DNA of 64,000 bases, taken from the NCBI GenBank assembly GCA_937927725.1, contig CALBSE010000074.1, forward strand, positions 1-64,000. The letters run 5' to 3'. Position 1 is the first letter of the stretch, and every line of letters begins with the position of its first letter. Made by a program: the position numbers and the translations under genes. The notes under the pieces were generated by a model. That model worked only from the letters and a program-made list of their open reading frames with translations, did not search any database and had not been told where the DNA came from. Shown in pieces: positions 53,141 through 64,000 of the stretch. Source of the stretch: an uncultured Actinomycetes bacterium (GTDB taxonomy: Bacteria > Actinomycetota > Acidimicrobiia > Acidimicrobiales > Acidimicrobilacustridaceae).

Positions 53141-55201
53141 GTGGATCCCGACGCCCTTCTCGACGGCCTGAACACCGCGCAACGTCTTGCGGTCACGTCG
53201 CCGACCTCGCCGTTATGCATCCTGGCCGGCGCCGGGTCAGGAAAGACGCGCGTCCTTACTCGCCGTATCGCCTACCGCGCCGCCACCGGCGATCTCGACC
53301 CGCGCCATGTTCTTGCTCTCACATTCACCCGCAAAGCTGCCGGCGAACTCACCGCTCGTCTTCGTTCACTTGGGCTCCGAGAACAAGTAGCCGCCGGCAC
53401 GTTCCACTCGGTTGCTTACGCGCAGTTGCGCACACGCTGGGCCGAGCGCAACATCACTCCCCCGCAACTCATGACTCGCAAAGCGGGCTTTGTTATTGGC
53501 CTGCTCTCCGGCGCCGAAAAGTCCACGCCCGGTATCGACTTCGTCGCCGAAATCGAATGGGCCAAGGCCCGCATGGTCGAGCCCGAGGCCTATCCCGATG
53601 CCGCAAAGGCTGCAGGCCGTAAACCACCGATCTCCTACGAAGCCACCGCTGCGGTCTATGCCCGTTACGAGGATCAACGGCGCCAGAAACGTCTCATCGA
53701 CTTCGACGACATGCTGCGCGTGTGTCATCGCGACCTTCTGTCTGACGATGGCTTCGCCGCATCACAACGTTGGCGCTTCGCCCATCTTTTTGTCGACGAG
53801 TTTCAGGACGTCAACCCACTGCAGCACGCGCTGCTCGAAGCCTGGCGCGGCGATCGCAACGATCTCTGCATCGTCGGCGACCCCAATCAGGCCATCTACT
53901 CGTGGAACGGCGCCGACCCCGATCTTCTGCGCACATTCCCGCAACGATTCCCTGCGGGCGAAACCATTCGCCTTCTCGACAATTACCGCTCGAGCCCTCA
54001 GATTCTTGCGGCGGCCAATGCATTGCTCGTTGGCGGCCGCGGTGTCGATCACGACGGCACACAGTCGGCGACGCGCCCCGACGGCGGCGTTCCGTCGGTC
54101 CGCGAGCTTCCCGACGAGCGGGCCGAAGCTGCCGCCATTGCGCGCGCAGCTCGCGACCGTCACGGCCCGGGCGCGCGCTGGTCCAATCAAGCAGTACTCG
54201 TGCGCACCAACGCACAGTTACCGATCATCGAAGAAGCAATGAAGTCAGCGGGCATTCCGTTCCGTGTGCGCGGCGCCACGCCATTGCTCGATCAACCCGA
54301 GATCAAAGCCGCTCTCGGCGACCTTCGCCGCACCCCTCGCCCTTTCTCCGACGCCATTCACGACCTCGCACTTTCAGTGGTCGTCGACGACGAATCAGAA
54401 AGCGACCGCGCTGCCGAACGTCGCGCCAATCTCGATGCACTCGTGCAAATGGCTCGCGACTACATGGCCATCGAATCGCCGCCAACGGCCAACGGATTTT
54501 TCTTGTGGCTCACAGCCACCACTCGCGCCGATCAACCCGACCCCAACGGCGAGGCCATCGAACTTCTCACGTTCCACGCCGCCAAAGGTTTGGAATGGCC
54601 CATCGTGCACTTGGCCGGCATCGAACAGGGCTACGTGCCCATCGGTCACGCAAAAACTCCCGGCGCCTGGGCCGAAGAACGTCGCCTCTTCTATGTGGCC
54701 GCCACCCGCGCCGAGCGCGAACTCCTTTGCACCTGGGCAAAGTCGCGCACCTTTGGCGAACGCGCCATCCCACGTGAACGATCCGAGTTCCTCGACACCT
54801 ACGCAGCGGCCTGCGAAGCACTCGAAGCCGGTCTCGACCCCATCGCGGTCGGCAACGGCGCAACCGCGCCAAACCGCCCGTCGACCACCAGCACTCGCTC
54901 CTCGAAGCCGAAGCCGAATAGTTCCAAGGGCCCACGCCAACGCCCCGGCAAGTATCCCGACTCGCTCGAGGCTTCCGATCATCCACTCTTCGATGCATTA
55001 CGGACCTGGCGGTCCGAACGTTCCAAGTCCGCCGACGTTCCCGCATTTGTCGTGTGCAACGACCACACACTTGCCGAAATCACGCGCCTCAAACCCACAA
55101 CGCCAGTCGAGCTTTTACGCGTCAACGGAATGGGCGAAATCAAAGTCTCGAAGTTTGGCGATGAAATCCTCGCCGTCATTTCCGAAACAATCGACTCCTA
55201 A
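53141..55201 (+). CDS. uvrD2: UvrD/PcrA-family helicase with HRDC domain (UvrD2)
   Basis: An SF1A DNA helicase of 686 aa. Motifs: ILAGAGSGKTRVLTRR (I), TFHSVAYAQLR (Ic), LFVDEFQDVNPLQ (II), GDPNQAIYSWNGAD (III), LDNYRSS (IV), LTFHAAKGLEWPIVHLAGIEQGYVP (V), VAATRAEREL (VI). An HRDC domain ends it (HPLFDALRTWRSERSKSADVPAFVV). This helicase-HRDC pairing is mycobacterial UvrD2, but the linker here is Ser/Pro/Lys-rich and has no tetracysteine motif. A start six codons upstream (GTG at 53123) is possible. It repairs or restarts DNA replication; details inferred. Confidence 0.93.
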   Translation: MDPDALLDGLNTAQRLAVTSPTSPLCILAGAGSGKTRVLTRRIAYRAATGDLDPRHVLALTFTRKAAGELTARLRSLGLREQVAAGTFHSVAYAQLRTRWAERNITPPQLMTRKAGFVIGLLSGAEKSTPGIDFVAEIEWAKARMVEPEAYPDAAKAAGRKPPISYEATAAVYARYEDQRRQKRLIDFDDMLRVCHRDLLSDDGFAASQRWRFAHLFVDEFQDVNPLQHALLEAWRGDRNDLCIVGDPNQAIYSWNGADPDLLRTFPQRFPAGETIRLLDNYRSSPQILAAANALLVGGRGVDHDGTQSATRPDGGVPSVRELPDERAEAAAIARAARDRHGPGARWSNQAVLVRTNAQLPIIEEAMKSAGIPFRVRGATPLLDQPEIKAALGDLRRTPRPFSDAIHDLALSVVVDDESESDRAAERRANLDALVQMARDYMAIESPPTANGFFLWLTATTRADQPDPNGEAIELLTFHAAKGLEWPIVHLAGIEQGYVPIGHAKTPGAWAEERRLFYVAATRAERELLCTWAKSRTFGERAIPRERSEFLDTYAAACEALEAGLDPIAVGNGATAPNRPSTTSTRSSKPKPNSSKGPRQRPGKYPDSLEASDHPLFDALRTWRSERSKSADVPAFVVCNDHTLAEITRLKPTTPVELLRVNGMGEIKVSKFGDEILAVISETIDS

Positions 55202-55212
55202 CTGCGAAGCGA

Positions 55213-55905
55213 TCAGCTTCCAGTAAGACCCATCAGTTTCATTGGGTCAACGGCAATGAAAAGCCCTTCGGCCTCGGCGCACAGTCGATCGCCAGCATGA
55301 AGCGTTCCCTTGCACAGAATCTTTCGTCCGTTCACCGAATCAAGGCGCGCTTTCAGATGCAGATCGGTGTTGAGCGGTGTTGGACTGCGGTAGTGGATCG
55401 TCAGACGACCCGTCATGCCCGCCTGACCCGAAAGAGTCTGCGCAGCCCCGAGGACTTCATCGAAAATGCCGGCGATATAGCCGCCGTGCAGACAGCCGGG
55501 AGGGCCTTCGTACAAGGTTCCGAAGTTGGCGACCGCGTCGATGCCACCGTCAACAAATTCAACGATTAATGGCAGCGCAACCGGATTGGCCCGGCCGATA
55601 AACGGGCTGCGTTCGCGCAAGCGGTGTCCTTGATAGACGACGTTGGGCGTATCGCCTGCAGTTGTTGCCAGGCGATCGCCCTCTTCGAGCAAGCCCGTGA
55701 GCCGATCGATTTCCGCCGTGAGCTCGCCGAGCGCTTCGACGGTCGCCGACGTGGTTTCGAGTTCGCGGGCCAAGCGCCGGATGGCCTCGGCAACATCACG
55801 TGCGGCCTGTTGCTCAGGCGTGACCGCCCGAAGTTCGGCCGAGTCCCATCCGTGACCGCCAACGCCAAACACGTTTGTGATGTCGATGGGTCGACGATCG
55901 TCCAT
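55213..55905 (-). CDS. PaaI-type hotdog thioesterase
   Basis: A 230-aa protein with a C-terminal hotdog fold (about 100-225): PGCLHGGYIAGIFDEVLGAAQ is the 4HBT/PaaI signature with a catalytic Asp/Glu, and TIHYRSPTPLNTDLHLKARLD follows. An N-terminal helical region of about 90 residues (ARDVAEAIRRLARELETTSATVEALGELTAEIDR) is unusual for PaaI. It should hydrolyse acyl-CoA esters; the substrate is unknown. The ATG overlaps the xth stop (TGATG). It converges with uvrD2. Confidence 0.88.
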   Translation of the reverse strand: MDDRRPIDITNVFGVGGHGWDSAELRAVTPEQQAARDVAEAIRRLARELETTSATVEALGELTAEIDRLTGLLEEGDRLATTAGDTPNVVYQGHRLRERSPFIGRANPVALPLIVEFVDGGIDAVANFGTLYEGPPGCLHGGYIAGIFDEVLGAAQTLSGQAGMTGRLTIHYRSPTPLNTDLHLKARLDSVNGRKILCKGTLHAGDRLCAEAEGLFIAVDPMKLMGLTGS

Positions 55906-56678
55906 CAGTCGAACTGCGCGATCACGGGAGCATGATCGCTGGGCTTTTCGCCCTTACGCGCATCGCGATCAACGCGGGCATCGACCGACCGAGCGGCGAG
56001 CGATGCCGTGGCCATGATGAGGTCAATGCGGAGGCCACGGCCCTGGTGAAAGTCGCCACCCCGATAGTCCCAGAAGGAATAGAGCCCACCTTCGTCATGA
56101 TGACGGCGGTAGACGTCCTCGAGTCCCCACGCTTCCAGCGAACGAAGGGCCTCGCGCTCGGGCTCGCTCACATGGGTATTGCCAACCCAGGCCTCGGGGC
56201 TCCACACATCACGATCGTCGGGGCAGATATTGAAGTCGCCGCACACCGCGAGTTCGCTGCCGGCGTCTTCTCGACGCAAGAGGGTCTGTCGGAGGCGCTC
56301 GAGCCACCCGAGTTTGTAGGTGTAGTGAGGGTCATCGAGGGCCCGACCATTGGGCACATAGGCACTTGCAACCCGGACGCCGCCGCAGGTCGCCCAGAGA
56401 ATGCGGGCGTCGGTGTCCTCGGGGCCGTCATCGTCCCAACCAGCCACAACGTCGTCGAGGCCCACCTTCGAGAGGATGGCCACACCATTCCATTGGCCTT
56501 GGCCATGGTGGGCGGTCTCGTAGCCCATTGCATTGAAAACCTCGGCGGGAAATGCCGAGTCCTTCATCTTGGTCTCTTGGAGACAGATGACCTCAGGGCC
56601 ATTCTCGGCGAGCCACTGCTCCACTCGGGGCAGCCGGGCCTTGAGCGAGTTCACATTCCACGTCACGATTCGGAGCAC
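55905..56678 (-). CDS. xth: Exodeoxyribonuclease III / AP endonuclease
   Basis: A 257-aa Mg-dependent AP endonuclease. WNVNSLKARLPRVEQWL, the catalytic ICLQETKMKD, CGDFNICPDDRDVW, the DIR-like GRGLRIDLIMAT and KGEKPSDHAPVI are all present. It repairs abasic sites. The GTG (VLRIVTWNVNS) is the normal start of the family; the longer upstream frame overlaps the divergent kgd gene. It lies divergent from kgd by 76 bases and overlaps the thioesterase gene downstream. Confidence 0.95.
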   Translation of the reverse strand: MLRIVTWNVNSLKARLPRVEQWLAENGPEVICLQETKMKDSAFPAEVFNAMGYETAHHGQGQWNGVAILSKVGLDDVVAGWDDDGPEDTDARILWATCGGVRVASAYVPNGRALDDPHYTYKLGWLERLRQTLLRREDAGSELAVCGDFNICPDDRDVWSPEAWVGNTHVSEPEREALRSLEAWGLEDVYRRHHDEGGLYSFWDYRGGDFHQGRGLRIDLIMATASLAARSVDARVDRDARKGEKPSDHAPVIAQFD

Positions 56679-56754
56679 GGTCGCCGAATCTATCGGCCGT
56701 GAGGTCCGAGCCCACTGCCACCGGCCTCCGGCGCCGCCGATAGAGTCGACCAAC

Positions 56755-60387
<3,633 letters not shown>

Positions 60388-60389
60388 TC

Positions 60390-60417
60390 GGTGGGGCGAC
60401 GTTGTGCCCCACCTTTT
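60390..60417. terminator. Terminator between kgd and the M20 peptidase
   Basis: A perfect 8-bp stem (GGTGGGGC / GCCCCACC) with an 8-base loop is followed by TTTT, directly after the kgd stop. It lies between convergent genes. Confidence 0.85.
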
Positions 60418-61772
60418 CAGCCTTCTCGGCTCAACAACAGGTCGTTCGCAACGGCTTCCCACATCTCGGTGGAGAGTCCGAGAGAACGGGTATCGATCCG
60501 TTCGTCGTCCCCATGAAACATGCGACCGAAGTCTTCGAATGTCAGGTTCTCGCTGAACAGACCAAATCCGTAGGCGACTTTGTCGGCACGACGGAAGAAG
60601 CGCGCATCGGTTGCGCCCACAGTGAGGAACGGAACGGTTTCTGACCCCGGGTACCACCGCTGAGTCACTCTCGACAACGAATCCCACAACGGCGTATCGG
60701 TTGGCGATGAACTCGACGGGTCGTAGTTGATCTGTTCGAAGGTGACGGCGTCAGCCAAATCGCCGAGGGCCAGTCGAAGTTCGGCCATCACCATTTCGGC
60801 GTCGTGCCCAGGCAGCGTTCGAATATCGACATCAAGCTCAACGGAGTCCGGGATGATGTTGATCTTCGAGCCTCCATGGATCACGGTCGGCGCAAACGTC
60901 GTATGCGTGCACGCGTGGAACTGTCGAGCCATAGCCAACGGAAGGAACTCAAGGACATCGGTGAGTCCGACTTTCGAAAGCAGCGGTCCGGAAATCTCTT
61001 CGGGGTAACCCATCGACTCGATGAAACGTTGCCAAATGTCATGGATGTGCGTCTCGGGCTGGAACTCTCCGATTCGCCGCACCACTTCTGCCGCTGTAAG
61101 CAACGCGTTGTCGGTCTTATAGGGCTGAGAGCCATGGCCAGCGGTTCCGCCCACCCGGATACGGATCCCGAAAAGGCCCTTTTCTCCCACAAGTACCGGG
61201 AGCATCAATCCGTTCGGACTGGGCAACGGGATGCCTCCCGATTCAGTAATGACATAGTCAGCCATGACCGCATCACGCTCGTGTTTGATCAGATGATCGG
61301 CGCCGTACACACCGCTTGATTCCTCATCGGCAACTGCGAGATACACAAGCGTTCCGCGAGGCGTAAATCCCGAACGTGCTAATCGTTTGAATGCAACCGC
61401 CATTGACGACGTGATGTTGAGCATGTCGATCGCTCCGCGTCCCCACACCTCGCCGTCGACAAGGTCACCACCAAACGGATCACGCGACCAATGGTCGGGA
61501 TTCGCGGGAACAACATCGGTGTGACCCATGAGCAACAGCGTCGGAGCTGTCGGGTCAGACCCTTCGATACGCGCAACAAGGCTTCGGCGTCCTGGCGCAG
61601 CGTCATAACTTTCGAGCTCGAGGCCAGCGCCTTCAAGAAAGTTTTCAAGCACGTCGGCGCTTCGAATTTCGCCTCCGGACTCAACCGTTCCGTCGTTCAC
61701 GCAAGCGTTACGAATCAGCGCTTGCAGAAGTTCTGTGCACTCTTCTTCACTATTTTGCGTTTTTCCGCTCAT
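60417..61772 (-). CDS. M20-family metallopeptidase
   Basis: A 451-aa di-zinc hydrolase of the ArgE/DapE/CPG2 group. The first zinc segment is LLLMGHTDVVPANPDHWSRDPFGGDLVDGEVWGRGAIDM (His and Asp ligands), the catalytic Glu pair is VADEESSGV, and a lid domain follows (VGGTAGHGSQPYKTDNALLTA). It cleaves peptides or N-acyl amino acids; the substrate is unclear. The ATG (MSGKTQNS) has no good ribosome-binding site; 21 more in-frame codons are open upstream. It is convergent with kgd. Confidence 0.9.
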   Translation of the reverse strand: MSGKTQNSEEECTELLQALIRNACVNDGTVESGGEIRSADVLENFLEGAGLELESYDAAPGRRSLVARIEGSDPTAPTLLLMGHTDVVPANPDHWSRDPFGGDLVDGEVWGRGAIDMLNITSSMAVAFKRLARSGFTPRGTLVYLAVADEESSGVYGADHLIKHERDAVMADYVITESGGIPLPSPNGLMLPVLVGEKGLFGIRIRVGGTAGHGSQPYKTDNALLTAAEVVRRIGEFQPETHIHDIWQRFIESMGYPEEISGPLLSKVGLTDVLEFLPLAMARQFHACTHTTFAPTVIHGGSKINIIPDSVELDVDIRTLPGHDAEMVMAELRLALGDLADAVTFEQINYDPSSSSPTDTPLWDSLSRVTQRWYPGSETVPFLTVGATDARFFRRADKVAYGFGLFSENLTFEDFGRMFHGDDERIDTRSLGLSTEMWEAVANDLLLSREG

Positions 61773-61900
61773 AACGCGAACAGTACGTCGCGCATCACTT
61801 TCACGTGCTGAATCATCGAAAAAACGCGTGCGCAACAGAGAAAAAACGCGACAAACATCGTTCGCGAGTGTGCAGATTTACGACAGACACGAAAAACGCG
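61757..61900. repeat. Repeated AAAAACGCG motif near the M20 start
   Basis: AAAAAACGCG occurs at 61819-61828 and 61841-61850, AAAAACGCG at 61892-61900, and the reverse-complement GCGTTTTT at 61757-61764. Spacing of the first pair is 22 bases (two helical turns). The palindrome ACGCGT also occurs near 61824, 62030 and 62078. This suggests binding sites for a DNA-binding protein, which is inference. Confidence 0.5.
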
Positions 61901-62230
61901 GCAATTCCAAGAAATCCAAGTGGCGCCTAGGGAAATTGCCTGTGGAAAACTCGAAACTGGGTCGTGTCAATCGACTTTCGCCTCTGTCGAACTCGCGAAA
62001 CGCGCTGGTTGTGTGCATGCGCGCTCACGCGTAACTCAGTCAACGTTCTCATCGGAAAAATTTGCGCGAAACAACGCGTGCATCCACGGATTCACCATTT
62101 GCATGCGCGATGTGAGTACCGTTTTCTCCGCATCGCCATACAAACCATGTGCGGCGTGCACTTCAGTAGCGATTCATGCAGCTGTTGTTGGTACCACTAC
62201 ACAAACCATGAAGACGCCGAGGAGGCGAAG
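61773..62230. other. 458-base spacer between M20 gene and histone-like gene
   Basis: No frame in this stretch looks coding on either strand, and I see no tRNA or other RNA gene. It must hold the divergent promoters of the M20 peptidase and the histone-like gene. It is clearly richer in A and T runs than the rest of the window and carries the AAAAACGCG and ACGCGT repeats described separately. An AGGAGG ribosome-binding site lies at its right end. Confidence 0.6.
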
Positions 62231-62467
62231 ATGGCAGCAGTGAAGAAGCGGGCGGCCAAGAAGGCACCCGCAAAGAAGCGCACCGCGAAGAAGGCGGCTC
62301 CCGCCAAGAAGCGTGCAACCAAGAAGCGCGTAGCCAAGAAGGCAGCACCGGCTAAGAAGCGTGCAACCAAGAAGCGCGTAGCGAAGAAGGCTCCGGCCAA
62401 GAAGCGCGCAGCGAAGAAGACCACGGCACGCAAGGCTCCGGCCAAGCGTCGTGCAACTCGCCGCTGA
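62231..62467 (+). CDS. Lys/Ala-rich histone H1-like protein
   Basis: A 78-aa protein made almost entirely of Lys, Ala, Arg and Pro in AKKAPAKKR-type repeats (PAKK, ATKKRVAKK), resembling the C-terminal tail of histone H1 and of the mycobacterial HU protein. It lacks an HU or other folded domain. It should bind DNA non-specifically by charge and help compact the nucleoid. AGGAGG six bases before the ATG is an excellent ribosome-binding site. A 48-bp direct repeat lies inside the gene. Confidence 0.88.
   Translation: MAAVKKRAAKKAPAKKRTAKKAAPAKKRATKKRVAKKAAPAKKRATKKRVAKKAPAKKRAAKKTTARKAPAKRRATRR
62306..62382 (+). repeat. 48-bp-period direct repeat inside the histone-like gene
   Basis: A 29-base sequence beginning AAGAAGCGTGCAACC is identical at 62306-62334 and 62354-62382. 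It is a repeat that can change the tail length by unequal recombination or slippage. Confidence 0.8.
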
Positions 62468-62489
62468 GCTTCAGCCGCAACGGCAGTAA

Positions 62490-62515
62490 CCAGTGCCCCG
62501 CTTCGGCGGGGCACT
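62490..62515 (+). terminator. UUCG-loop hairpin after the histone-like gene
   Basis: A perfect 11-bp stem (CAGTGCCCCGC / GCGGGGCACTG) with loop TTCG follows 22 bases after the stop. Almost identical core to the hairpin at 2642-2669. No U tract. Confidence 0.75.
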
Positions 62516-62598
62516 GTCGCGTCCGGACCGAAACTCTGGCCGAGGGCATCAAGCGTCAGTTCACACTCGGGGCGGTCTGATCACTACCCTTGCCCGCC

Positions 62599-64000
62599 AT
62601 GAGTGCACAGTTCATTTTCACCATGCACAAGGTGAGCCGGTTCTATCCGCCCGACCGTGAGGTCCTGAAAGACATCAGCCTCTCGTTCTATCCAGGGGCC
62701 AAGATCGGCGTCATTGGTTCGAATGGCTCTGGTAAGTCCTCACTCCTCAAGATCATGGCTGGCCTTGACGACGGATTCACCGGCGAGGCTCGTCTCTCCC
62801 CCGGGTTCTCGGTTGGCTTGCTCGAACAAGAACCGCACCTCGACGAGACCAAAGATGTCATGGGCAACGTCATGGACGGACTCGGCGAAACCGCCACCCT
62901 GCTTGAGCGCTACGACGCCGTTCTCGCTAAGTGGGGCGACCCCGACGCCGACTTCGAGAAGGTCGGCGAAGAACAAGCCGAACTCGAAGCCAAGATCGAA
63001 GCTTCAGGCGCGTGGGATCTCAAGCGCACGATTGAAATCGCAATGGATGCGCTTCGACTCCCTCCCTCTGATGGTGATGTCTCTACCCTCTCCGGCGGCG
63101 AACGTCGCCGTGTCGCGCTGTGTCGCTTGCTCCTGAGCAAGCCCGACCTGCTGCTCCTCGATGAACCCACCAATCATCTCGATGCCGAATCTGTCGCGTG
63201 GCTCGAACGTTTCCTGCGTGACTACCCCGGCACTGTCGTGGCCATTACCCATGATCGCTACTTCCTCGACAACGTTGCTCGTTGGATTCTCGAACTCGAT
63301 CACGGTCGCGGCATTCCGTTCGAGGGCAACTACTCCAGTTGGCTCGATCAGAAACAAGATCGACTGAAGCAGGAAGAAAAGCAGGAGTCCTCACGAGCCC
63401 GCACCCTCGCTCGCGAACTTGAGTGGGTGCGGATGGCTCCCAAAGCTCGGCAGGCCAAGGGCAAGGCTCGACTTTCGGCGTACGAACAGTTGCTTGCCGA
63501 ATCTCAAGAAGCTCAGGGTCGCGGCGACGGACTCGAAATCTTCATTCCATCCGGCGAACGTCTCGGCGATGTCGTTATCGAAGCCGAAGGTGTCACCAAG
63601 GGATTCGGCGATCGACTTCTCATCGAAAACCTTTCCTTCTCATTGCCCCGAGCTGGCATTGTCGGCGTCATCGGCCCCAATGGTGCCGGTAAGACAACCC
63701 TTTTCCGCATGTTCACCGGCGGCGAAGAACCCGATAGCGGTTCTCTCAAGGTTGGCCCCACCGTCAATCTCGCCTACGTCGACCAGAGCCGCGACATTCT
63801 CGATTCCGAAAAGACGGTCTACGAGGAAATCACCGACGGCAACGAAATCGTCAAACTCGGTAACCGTGAAATGAACGGCCGTGCCTATGTCGCCTCGTTC
63901 AACTTCAAAGGTTCCGATCAGCAGAAGAAAGTTGGCGTGCTCTCCGGCGGTGAGCGCAACCGCGTACATCTCGCAAAGGTGCTCGCCCGCGGCGGAAACG
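62599..64000 (+). CDS. ettA: Energy-dependent translational throttle protein EttA (3' end cut)
   Basis: An ABC-F ATPase with at least 467 residues in the window; about 90 more should follow. Domain 1: Walker A GSNGSGKSS, signature LSGGERRRVALCRL, Walker B LLLLDEPTNHLD. The P-site tRNA interaction motif linker is present (about residues 240-300, SSRARTLARELEWVRMAPKARQAKGKARLSAYEQ). Domain 2: GPNGAGKTT and LSGGERNRVHLAK. The E-site arm of EttA appears in the first domain (about 90-140). It gates the first peptide bond according to ADP/ATP. It starts at ATG (MSAQFIFTMHKVSR). Confidence 0.93.
   Translation, partial: MSAQFIFTMHKVSRFYPPDREVLKDISLSFYPGAKIGVIGSNGSGKSSLLKIMAGLDDGFTGEARLSPGFSVGLLEQEPHLDETKDVMGNVMDGLGETATLLERYDAVLAKWGDPDADFEKVGEEQAELEAKIEASGAWDLKRTIEIAMDALRLPPSDGDVSTLSGGERRRVALCRLLLSKPDLLLLDEPTNHLDAESVAWLERFLRDYPGTVVAITHDRYFLDNVARWILELDHGRGIPFEGNYSSWLDQKQDRLKQEEKQESSRARTLARELEWVRMAPKARQAKGKARLSAYEQLLAESQEAQGRGDGLEIFIPSGERLGDVVIEAEGVTKGFGDRLLIENLSFSLPRAGIVGVIGPNGAGKTTLFRMFTGGEEPDSGSLKVGPTVNLAYVDQSRDILDSEKTVYEEITDGNEIVKLGNREMNGRAYVASFNFKGSDQQKKVGVLSGGERNRVHLAKVLARGGN

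Noticed and set aside
61836..62230. Possible tRNA or small RNA gene in the long spacer
   Set aside because: I searched for cloverleaf-like arms and CCA-type ends and saw none; the notable features are short repeats only.

Overview
The window is about 64 kb of high-GC chromosome that reads as an actinobacterium, most likely of the Acidimicrobiia type (an inference from gene content, not from a phylogeny). Support comes from the multifunctional 2-oxoglutarate decarboxylase/dehydrogenase (Kgd/OdhA type) with a fused E2 domain, GTP-dependent PEP carboxykinase, DUF2469 next to YraN, a SepIVA-like coiled-coil protein beside CoaD, UvrD2 with a C-terminal HRDC domain, MhuD-type heme oxygenase, and mycothiol-type redox proteins (mycoredoxin, DsbA-like protein, Mca-like amidase). 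Many genes use GTG starts and ATGA, GTGA or TGATG junctions. I see no insertion sequence, prophage, CRISPR array, tRNA or rRNA.

Layout. 1-12.4 kb is a metabolic stretch: a peroxiredoxin cut by the window edge, a dienoyl-CoA reductase-like flavoenzyme, a SHOCT membrane protein, an acyl-CoA carboxylase beta chain, then sulfotransferase, amidase, PadR regulator and SDR in one direction, a PMT-type glycosyltransferase, a SnoaL-like protein and a zinc alcohol dehydrogenase. 12.2-19.0 kb, nearly all on the minus strand, is translation and protein targeting: ftsY, a possible 22-codon ORF, ffh, rpsP, khpA, rimM, trmD, rplS, DUF2469, yraN, then the two thiol-redox genes. 19.2-25.7 kb holds an HtrA-type protease, a two-component system and a MoxR / DUF58 / VWA operon; it separates ftsY from smc.

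25.8-40.8 kb is a second dense housekeeping block on the minus strand: coaD, sepIVA-like, DUF177, rpmF, plsX, acpP, rnc, mutM, smc, with rsmD, recG and a FakA-like DAK protein upstream and rpmB plus a cold-shock-like gene diverging. Three small accessory genes (zinc ribbon, SnoaL, alpha/beta hydrolase) sit between recG and rsmD. 40.9-56.7 kb is mixed metabolism: pckG, several uncharacterised small proteins, a MhuD-like heme oxygenase, map with a SEC-C zinc motif, an ABC-2 exporter, an Mca-like amidase with an alpha-methylacyl-CoA racemase-like protein, galT-galK, uvrD2, a PaaI-like thioesterase and xth. 56.7-64 kb has kgd, an M20 peptidase, a 458-base spacer with a repeated AAAAACGCG motif, a Lys/Ala-rich histone-H1-like protein, and the first two thirds or more of ettA, cut by the window end.

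The most interesting unexplained items are the small ORF locked between ftsY and ffh by overlapping start/stop codons, the motif-rich spacer next to the histone-like gene, and the nested inverted repeats in front of the glycosyltransferase. I did not find a clearly new multi-gene system; most of the window is conserved actinobacterial core.
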